From assembly GCA_902493835.1 (NCBI GenBank), contig CABURG010000013.1, positions 1 to 21,546 on the forward strand: a stretch of DNA of 21,546 bases, given 5' to 3'. The stretch comes from an uncultured Collinsella sp. (GTDB lineage: Bacteria; Actinomycetota; Coriobacteriia; Coriobacteriales; Coriobacteriaceae). How positions within the stretch are numbered: the first letter of the stretch is position 1; the number at the start of each line of letters is the position of its first letter. The notes beneath the pieces are model-generated. The model had not been told where the DNA came from. It was given only the letters and a program-made list of their open reading frames with translations, and made no database searches. Shown piece by piece: positions 13,854-19,023 of the stretch. The position numbers and the translations under genes were made by a program.

Positions 13854-14831
13854 CTACTTGCCGACGACGCCCTCGGCGTCCCACCAGTCGAGCTGGGCGA
13901 TGTTGTCGCGAATGTGCTGGCAGCTCTTGTGGAAGCCCTCGAGCTCGTGCTCGGACAGGTCGAGCGTGTAGACCTCCTCGACGCCCTCGGCACCGATCAC
14001 GCACGGCAGGGAGGTAAAGATGCCCTCCTCGCCATACTGGCCGGTCATGAGCGTGGAGGCGGAAAGCACGGCGTGCTCGTTGTGAAGCACGGCGGCGCAG
14101 ACGCGCGCGGCGGAGTTGGCGACGGCGTACTCGGTGCACTGCTTGCCCTGGTAGGTCACATAGCCGCCCTTGCGTGCAAGCTCCTCGATCTCCATGTGGT
14201 CGAAGGCGTACTTGTCGGGGTTCTCGGCCTGAAGCTCGTTAAGGCTCTTGCCGGCGATGGTCGCGGCCTTAAAGGCGGCCAGCTGGCTAAAGCCGTGCTC
14301 GCCGATCATGTAGGCGTCGATGGACTTGGGGCTCACGCCGACCTTCTTGGAGATCTCGGTGCGCAGGCGGGCGGAGTCCAGGCCGCAGCCCGAGCCGATG
14401 ATCTTCTTGGGATCGTAGCCGGTCAGGTGCCACAGCTCGGTGCACACGACGTCGCAGGGGTTGGAGATGCTTACGAAGATGCCGTCGAAGCCGGCGTCGA
14501 CGATGCGCTTGGCAAAGGTGCGGGCGGCGTCGGTGGTAAAGAACAGCTCGCCGTCGCGGTTGCCGGCGGCCAGCGCGACCTTACCGGCAGCGTTGACGAT
14601 GACGTCGCAGCAGGCCAGCTCCTCGTAGTGGTCGTAGCAGTTGACGATCTTGGTGTTATACGGGACAAACGAAAGGGAGTCGCGCAGGTCCTGGACCTCG
14701 GACGTCACCTTGGCCTCGTTGATATCGCACAGGTACAGCTCGTCGGCAATGCCCTGCATAAGCAGGCTGTTGGCGACATGTGCTCCTACGTGGCCCTGGC
14801 CGACCACACCGATCTTACGCGTCTGGTACAT
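13854..14831 (-). CDS. L-lactate / L-2-hydroxyacid dehydrogenase (LDH-HicDH type)
   Basis: 325 residues, cytoplasmic NAD-dependent 2-hydroxyacid dehydrogenase. The NAD-binding loop is GVVGQGHVG (8-16) with Asp36 ending the second strand (LYLCD). The catalytic set is Arg92 in the active-site loop, SNPCDV (123-128), Asp152 and Arg155 in LDSARLR, and His179 in GEHG. The loop is longer and different from classical LDH (no GETRLDL); its GNRDGELFF resembles that of L-2-hydroxyisocaproate dehydrogenase, so a bulkier 2-oxo acid than pyruvate is possible. The start is ATG 14831, 7 nt after AAAGGA; the longer reading from 14870 runs through the promoter. It is a single-gene unit with its own -10 and terminator. 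Confidence 0.9.
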   Translation of the reverse strand: MYQTRKIGVVGQGHVGAHVANSLLMQGIADELYLCDINEAKVTSEVQDLRDSLSFVPYNTKIVNCYDHYEELACCDVIVNAAGKVALAAGNRDGELFFTTDAARTFAKRIVDAGFDGIFVSISNPCDVVCTELWHLTGYDPKKIIGSGCGLDSARLRTEISKKVGVSPKSIDAYMIGEHGFSQLAAFKAATIAGKSLNELQAENPDKYAFDHMEIEELARKGGYVTYQGKQCTEYAVANSAARVCAAVLHNEHAVLSASTLMTGQYGEEGIFTSLPCVIGAEGVEEVYTLDLSEHELEGFHKSCQHIRDNIAQLDWWDAEGVVGK

Positions 14832-14868
14832 ATATGTATCCTTTCGGCCGAGTTTTTCGCATCGAACC

Positions 14869-14874
14869 ATTGTA
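14869..14874 (-). promoter_or_regulatory. -10 element of the dehydrogenase gene
   Basis: TACAAT on the minus strand, preceded by CGC, 37 bp before the start; the -35 is weak. Confidence 0.5.
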
Positions 14875-15041
14875 GCGTCCTGCCGTCACTTTGCTAGGCT
14901 AAAGCGAAGTAGTTTTTTGGACATGCCTTAATCTCTACTTTTGGAGCGATTTGGGCCGCTGACGGCATCGCTGGGCGATGTGCTCGCGCGGATGGGGCCG
15001 CTCGTTGTACCATAGCTGCAACTGACTCGTAAGGAGCATCC

Positions 15042-15968
15042 ATGCCCATTCGCATCCCCGACGCCCTCCCTGCCGCCGCGCAGCTCGAGAGCGAGAACAT
15101 CTTTGTCATGACCGAGTACCGCGCGCTGCACCAGGACATCCGCCCGCTACGCGTGCTCATCCTCAACCTCATGCCCACCAAGATCGCCACCGAGACGCAA
15201 ATCATGCGCAAGCTCTCCAACACGCCGCTGCAGGTGGAGGTGGACCTGCTGCGCACCAAGACGCACGAGGCCACGCACGTAAGCGCCGGCCACCTGGAGA
15301 CGTTCTACCGCACGTTCGACGACATCCGCGACATCCACTACGACGGCCTGATTATCACGGGCGCGCCGGTGGAGCAGATGCCGTTCGAAGAGGTCGACTA
15401 CTGGCCCGAACTCTGCCAGATTATGGATTGGTCCACCACGCACGTGCACTCTACGCTGCACATTTGTTGGGGCGCGCAGGCGGGCCTGTATCATCACTAC
15501 GGTATTCAGAAGCACGACCTGCCGGCAAAGGCGAGCGGCGTGTTCGAGCATTATCTGGTGAAGCCGCAAAGCCCGCTGGTCCGCGGCTTTGACGACCGCT
15601 TCTATGCCGTGCATTCGCGCAACACCGATGTGCGCCGCGAGGACGTGGAGGCCGAGCCGCAGCTTGAGGTCGTGGCCGTGTCCGACGAGGTGGGCCTGTA
15701 CATTGTCAAGTCGACCGATAGCCGTCGCTTCTTTGTCTTTGGCCATCCCGAGTACGATACCGACACGTTGCGCCTGGAGTACGAGCGCGACGTGAAGCGC
15801 GGGCTCAACCCCCAGGTGCCGGCGCATTACTTCCCAGGTGACGACCCCGCCGCCGAGCCGCGCAACGTCTGGCGCAGCCAAGCTCAGCTGCTCTACACCA
15901 ACTGGCTCAACTACTACGTCTACCAGACCACGCCCTACGACCTGGCCCGCGCCGGCGAGGAGCACTAG
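15042..15968 (+). CDS. metA: Homoserine O-acyltransferase MetA (probably acetyl-CoA specific)
   Basis: 308 residues, first committed step of methionine synthesis: acylation of the homoserine hydroxyl. The catalytic triad is in family register: nucleophile Cys142 (HICWGAQAGLYHH), His235 and Glu237 (FGHPEYD). Residue 111 is Glu (ITGAPVEQMPF). In this family, Glu111 goes with acetyl-CoA use and Gly111 (E. coli) with succinyl-CoA, so I predict O-acetylhomoserine as product. GTAAGGAG lies 7 nt before the ATG. No SAM riboswitch was recognised in the leader; a possible weak -10 is TACCAT at 15008. The gene is flanked downstream by the 118-bp repeat. Confidence 0.97.
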   Translation: MPIRIPDALPAAAQLESENIFVMTEYRALHQDIRPLRVLILNLMPTKIATETQIMRKLSNTPLQVEVDLLRTKTHEATHVSAGHLETFYRTFDDIRDIHYDGLIITGAPVEQMPFEEVDYWPELCQIMDWSTTHVHSTLHICWGAQAGLYHHYGIQKHDLPAKASGVFEHYLVKPQSPLVRGFDDRFYAVHSRNTDVRREDVEAEPQLEVVAVSDEVGLYIVKSTDSRRFFVFGHPEYDTDTLRLEYERDVKRGLNPQVPAHYFPGDDPAAEPRNVWRSQAQLLYTNWLNYYVYQTTPYDLARAGEEH

Positions 15969-16009
15969 GCTGCGACTGTGACTGTGGCCGTAGCTGTGCC
16001 GGTGGCGTG

Positions 16010-16127
16010 ACGAGCGTGGATTATCGGACACACGAGCGTGGATTTTCGGACGTTTGAAAACGAGCGTCGATAATCTCCCATTTTTGGCCGAGGAACGGGC
16101 TCGAAACGGGAGGTTTTCCACGCTCAT
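16010..16127. repeat. 118-bp GAGCGTGGAT repeat, left copy
   Basis: Three near-repeats of ACGAGCGTGGATNNTCGGAC followed by a long imperfect hairpin: the third unit (about 16060-16080) pairs with the end segment ending TTTTCCACGCTCAT. The same element in the same orientation is at 17410-17528, so the two enclose the AbiEi-like gene. The rest of this gap (16128-16274) shows nothing I can name. Confidence 0.85.
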
Positions 16128-16274
16128 TTTTTAGGCATGTAGATGCCGATGGCTCGGCTAAGAGACGCTGCATGCAGAGGCGAAGTCGCATTTGGCGTAG
16201 TCTTGAATCTCGACGGGTTTTTCTTTCTGATAATCCGATGGACCAAGGCATCTAAATGTGGAGACAGGGACCTC

Positions 16275-16303
16275 TCGACAACCGCCCTACCTGCAGATAT
16301 AAG
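16275..16303 (+). promoter_or_regulatory. Promoter of the AbiEi-like gene
   Basis: TCGACA (16275-16280), 17-bp spacer, TATAAG (16298-16303): five of six matches in each box. Confidence 0.6.
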
Positions 16304-16332
16304 CCATCAACCCAAAACGTCCAAAACCGTCA

Positions 16333-16365
16333 AGCATTTGGTCGGTGCCTGGATAGCATTTGGTC
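16333..16365. promoter_or_regulatory. Direct-repeat operator candidate, AGCATTTGGTC x2
   Basis: AGCATTTGGTC at 16333-16343 and 16355-16365, 22 bp apart (two helical turns), about 20-30 bp downstream of the expected transcription start. It may be an autoregulatory site for the encoded winged-helix protein. Confidence 0.45.
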
Positions 16366-16422
16366 AGACTTCGCATGAAACCGTCTGGTACGTTTGCGCC
16401 GTTCCAAGATCTGGGAGGCGAC

Positions 16423-17385
16423 ATGGGAAACATGACGGCGAATCAAAGACTTGCAGGTCACATTAAGGCATGCGAACAGCAGATGAGCTGCGTGTACGCG
16501 CGAACGGCGGCGGAGGCAAAGCAGATTGAGCGGCGGGTGGCGGCGGGAAGTCTAGGGGCGGTCATGCCGGGGCTGTATGCGCGTCCGGAATACTGGTCCG
16601 AGCTCAAGTTTCGGCAGCGTTATCTGCATCGAGTGCGGGCCCTTGCGCAAAAGCACCCCGACTGGACATTTTGCTCCTATACGGCGGCTGTTATCTATGG
16701 TCTTTCGGTTTCGCATGCCAATTTGACGCACATCCATATCGCCGTGGCACCGGCACAATCAACGACGCCGGGCTCTCAGGTCGTTCGCCATCGTTATGTT
16801 CGTCAAACACGGGCCACCCAGATGGACATTGCCGTGACCGATATCGATCAAACGATTACGGATTGCCTGGTCGATGCATCGTTTGTCGAGGGCTTGATCA
16901 TTGCGGACTCGGCGCTCCATGAGCAGCTGTTGTCGAAGGAACATCTCGTTGAGACGGTCGACAAGCTTGGCCTGAATCGACGCGGTGTTGTGACGGCGCG
17001 AAGTGTTGCACGGTGTGCCGACGGCCTGTCGGAAAGCGGTGGCGAGTCCAAGGCGCGCGCCCTGATGATCGAGCGCGGCTGGCAGACGCCGGAGCTGCAA
17101 ATTGAGCTGTTCGACCCGGTTGAGCCGGGACGGCCGTATCGCGTCGACTACTTGTGGCGCGTGGGAGATCGGCTGATCATCGGGGAATTTGACGGATTCG
17201 TTAAAAGCGAGAAGGCGGCGGAGGAAGGCAAGCTCGTAAAGGCGCAGTTTGATGAGCGCCAGCGCGAGTCGAGGCTTTCGCTGCTTGATAACTGCAAGAT
17301 CGTGCGCTTGTGCTGGGATGATCTGAGGGATCCGGGAAAGCTTGATCGCAAGCTCAAAGTTGCCGGCGTGCCGCGTGCGTGCTGA
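16423..17385 (+). CDS. AbiEi-like antitoxin domain with C-terminal PD-(D/E)xK nuclease-like domain
   Basis: 320 residues. The N-terminal ~100 residues look like the AbiEi-type winged helix and following segment (RRVAAGSLGAVMPGLYARPEYW, then SYTAAVIYGL and HIHIAVAP). The C-terminal ~115 residues look like a DUF559/Vsr-type PD-(D/E)xK fold: Glu208 (GGESKARALM), Asp242 (YRVDYLW), Glu255 and Asp257 (IIGEFDG), then a late RLCWDDL strand. The start is ATG 16423, 4 nt after GGGAGG. AbiEi proteins normally pair with an AbiEii nucleotidyltransferase toxin; none is adjacent, so this is an orphan of a type common in Actinobacteria. It could be a defence nuclease, a regulator or both. The function is not proven. 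Confidence 0.75.
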   Translation: MGNMTANQRLAGHIKACEQQMSCVYARTAAEAKQIERRVAAGSLGAVMPGLYARPEYWSELKFRQRYLHRVRALAQKHPDWTFCSYTAAVIYGLSVSHANLTHIHIAVAPAQSTTPGSQVVRHRYVRQTRATQMDIAVTDIDQTITDCLVDASFVEGLIIADSALHEQLLSKEHLVETVDKLGLNRRGVVTARSVARCADGLSESGGESKARALMIERGWQTPELQIELFDPVEPGRPYRVDYLWRVGDRLIIGEFDGFVKSEKAAEEGKLVKAQFDERQRESRLSLLDNCKIVRLCWDDLRDPGKLDRKLKVAGVPRAC

Positions 17386-17409
17386 GGGGGTTGCAGGGCG
17401 TTGAGCCGC

Positions 17410-17528
17410 ACGAGCGTGGAAATCCGGACACACGAGCGTGGATAATCGGACGCTTGTTGAATGAGCGTGGATAATCTCCCGTTTTTGGCTCGCAAGGGGG
17501 TTCAAAGCGGGAGCTTTTCCACGCTCAT
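17410..17528. repeat. 118-bp GAGCGTGGAT repeat, right copy
   Basis: A direct copy of 16010-16127, exactly 1400 bp downstream, with the same three units and the same terminal hairpin (ATGAGCGTGGATAATCTCCC against GGGAGCTTTTCCACGCTCAT). Confidence 0.85.
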
Positions 17529-17552
17529 CGTGCAGGTGCGATGCAACGGCGG

Positions 17553-18149
17553 TTAGGCGCTGATGATGTGGGGTAGCGGCAGGTCGTGGGCGTCGGTGGG
17601 AACGCGGTCGACACGCTGCTCGTCAAAGGTGATGCCGATGATCTGGCATGTGGCCGAAAGCGTGGGCAGGTAGCGGTCGTAGCAGCCGCCGCCGTAGCCC
17701 AGGCGTGCGCCGGTGCGGTCGAAGGCCACGAGCGGCACAACAATCATGTCGAGAGCCTCGGCAGACACGATGGGGAAGCGGTCGCTGTCGATGTCCGCGG
17801 CAGCGAAGGTTCGCGTGGGATGGGTGATAAACGGAGCCGCGGCCGCGTCGCTGGCGGCGACCGCCCGCATGCACATGCGCTGGCCACAAGCTGCGGCATC
17901 AATTGCCGAGAGCATGCACGGATAGGCAACGCGCCAGCCGCGCGCGGCGGCCGCAGCGGCAAAGGCGGCGGGATCCGCCTCGGAGCTCATTACGGCATAG
18001 ACTGCAACGGTGTGCGGGGCTGCGGGATCCGAGCTGCCCAGCAACTCAACAAGCCGCGCACAGATAACGGCAGACTTCGCCGCCCGCAAGTCCAAATCAA
18101 GAGCATCGCGCCGAGCAATCACTGCCCGCCGCAACTCAGCCTTATCCAT
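17553..18149 (-). CDS. 5-formyltetrahydrofolate cyclo-ligase (MTHFS)
   Basis: 198 residues. It converts 5-formyl-THF and ATP to 5,10-methenyl-THF in the cytoplasm. The family signature ARLGYGGGCYDRYL is at 148-161. The N-terminal LRRAVIARRDAL with basic residues and Ser55/Glu57 (MSSEADP) fit the nucleotide- and folate-binding parts. The middle is Ala-rich with extra cysteines. I start at ATG 18149 (MDKAELRR), with GGGAG 6 nt upstream; the longer frame from 18176 would begin inside the dispersed repeat. The leader carries repeat copy 3 directly before the ribosome site. Confidence 0.92.
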   Translation of the reverse strand: MDKAELRRAVIARRDALDLDLRAAKSAVICARLVELLGSSDPAAPHTVAVYAVMSSEADPAAFAAAAAARGWRVAYPCMLSAIDAAACGQRMCMRAVAASDAAAAPFITHPTRTFAAADIDSDRFPIVSAEALDMIVVPLVAFDRTGARLGYGGGCYDRYLPTLSATCQIIGITFDEQRVDRVPTDAHDLPLPHIISA

Positions 18150-18168
18150 CCCAGCTCCCTCTCCCAAA

Positions 18169-18217
18169 CCTACCAAAAAGGGACAGGTTTATTTTGGCAG
18201 GTTTTATCTGGGCAAAC
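18169..18217 (-). repeat. Dispersed leader hairpin repeat, copy 3
   Basis: On the minus strand it reads GTTTGCCCAGATAAAACC, continues CTGTCCCTTTTTGGTAGG, and ends 20 nt before the cyclo-ligase start. The stem has one G-T pair. The first 18 nt are identical to copy 2. Confidence 0.8.
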
Positions 18218-18220
18218 AGC

Positions 18221-18264
18221 AAAAACAACCACGAAGGGAACACAGACACCCTCGTGGTGGTTTT
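18221..18264 (-). terminator. Terminator of hicAB
   Basis: CCCTCGTGGT (18249-18258) and ACCACGAAGGG (18228-18238) form a stem with one bulged base; on the minus strand a T-rich tail follows (18227-18221). The stem sequence resembles the hairpin at 18965-19009. Confidence 0.75.
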
Positions 18265-18282
18265 GATGGCGACTCGTCTCTA

Positions 18283-18612
18283 TTACAACGCCGCGGCGAT
18301 TGCTTCGGCCACAAATTTGTTAAGCGATTCACCTTTCTTTGCCGCCGCCAGTGCTGCCTGCTTGTGAAGCTCGGAGCCTGTTCTCACATTGAACGAGCCC
18401 TTAAAAGCCCGCTCGGGTTCCTTGCCCTTCTCGGCGCAAAACTCAAGGTAATCGTCGACGGCGTCGTGGAAGCATTGCTCCACTTCTTCAGCCGTGGAGC
18501 CTTCAAATACGATTGCGTCCCTAATGCCGGCGACCATACCTGTTAGCACATGCTGTTCGGCATCGAACTCGACCGGGGCGAAATAGCCCTTGTATGCCAA
18601 AACGTTACTCAT
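18283..18612 (-). CDS. hicB: HicB family antitoxin
   Basis: 109 residues. The N-terminal HicB fold (YKGYFAPVEFDAEQHVLTGMVAGI, then VFEGSTAEEVEQCFHDAVDDYL) is a degenerate RNase H-like domain that blocks HicA. The C-terminus (FNVRTGSELHKQAALAAAKKGESLNKFVAEAIAAAL) is a ribbon-helix-helix DNA-binding domain for autoregulation. I start at ATG 18612, because GGAGGT lies 5 nt before it; the ATG at 18627 would place that site inside the gene. It overlaps the end of hicA by 8 nt (order hicA-hicB), so translation is coupled. Confidence 0.92.
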   Translation of the reverse strand: MSNVLAYKGYFAPVEFDAEQHVLTGMVAGIRDAIVFEGSTAEEVEQCFHDAVDDYLEFCAEKGKEPERAFKGSFNVRTGSELHKQAALAAAKKGESLNKFVAEAIAAAL

Positions 18613-18868
18613 GACTACCTCCGACATCTTGCAGAAAGCGAACGATGTTTCGAATGGTCCCCGCTGTCAATTCGTCAGATGGATGAGGCGCGTGCATTAC
18701 GAACATCCTGCCATCTGATGGCCTGTAGAAGCGAACGCGCGATCCGGATGTCTTGCCTTTGCGGTCCATTTCAAAGCCATATGAAGCCATAACTTTAAGA
18801 AAGTCAGCGAATCTATACGTTGAAGGACGGCTAAGCAGCTGGGCGATGAGTTTATCGGATCGAGTCAT
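18605..18868 (-). CDS. hicA: HicA family toxin (mRNA interferase)
   Basis: 87 residues, double-stranded-RNA-binding-like toxin that cleaves mRNA when not bound by HicB. Family features: N-terminal SDKLIAQLLSRP and FADFLKVMASYGFEM, then GSRVRFYR (42-49), the active-site histidine region MHAPHP (58-63; His59) and GTIRNIVRFLQDVG at the C-terminus. It seems intact. It is the first gene of the hicAB operon with a promoter-operator at 18883-18920. The pair is bracketed by two related hairpin terminators. Confidence 0.92.
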   Translation of the reverse strand: MTRSDKLIAQLLSRPSTYRFADFLKVMASYGFEMDRKGKTSGSRVRFYRPSDGRMFVMHAPHPSDELTAGTIRNIVRFLQDVGGSHE

Positions 18869-18882
18869 CCCGCCTCACATTC

Positions 18883-18920
18883 TGCAACTATATTCTAGTT
18901 GCAATTTCAGTTTGATGCAA
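18883..18920 (-). promoter_or_regulatory. hicAB promoter with overlapping palindromic operator
   Basis: On the minus strand: -35 TTGCAT (18920-18915), 17-bp spacer, -10 TAGAAT (18897-18892). The palindrome TGCAACTA-N5-TAGTTGCA (18883-18903) covers the -10, a good site for the HicB ribbon-helix-helix dimer. Further upstream (18931-18958), TATAGAACA occurs twice. Confidence 0.65.
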
Positions 18921-18964
18921 GCACCTCTACTATAGAACATGTGTGCGTATAGAACAAGTGTTCG

Positions 18965-19009
18965 AACTACCACGAAGGGCGCCTGTGAACTGCACCCTTC
19001 GTGGTAGTT
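18965..19009. terminator. Hairpin terminator after the M16C gene
   Basis: AACTACCACGAAGGG (18965-18979) pairs perfectly (15 bp) with CCCTTCGTGGTAGTT (18995-19009). The T tail is better on the plus strand (TTTTGCTT) than on the minus strand, on which the peptidase gene ends 15 nt away. Confidence 0.65.
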
Positions 19010-19023
19010 TTGCTTGCCGTGCC

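Noticed and set aside
14875..15041. SAM riboswitch or other known leader upstream of metA
   Set aside because: No recognisable SAM-I/II core or terminator-antiterminator pair in the leader.
16010..16080. Three GAGCGTGGAT units as a small CRISPR array
   Set aside because: Units are imperfect and the spacing is too short (about 22-28 bp), with no spacers or cas genes; the same block is duplicated at 17410.
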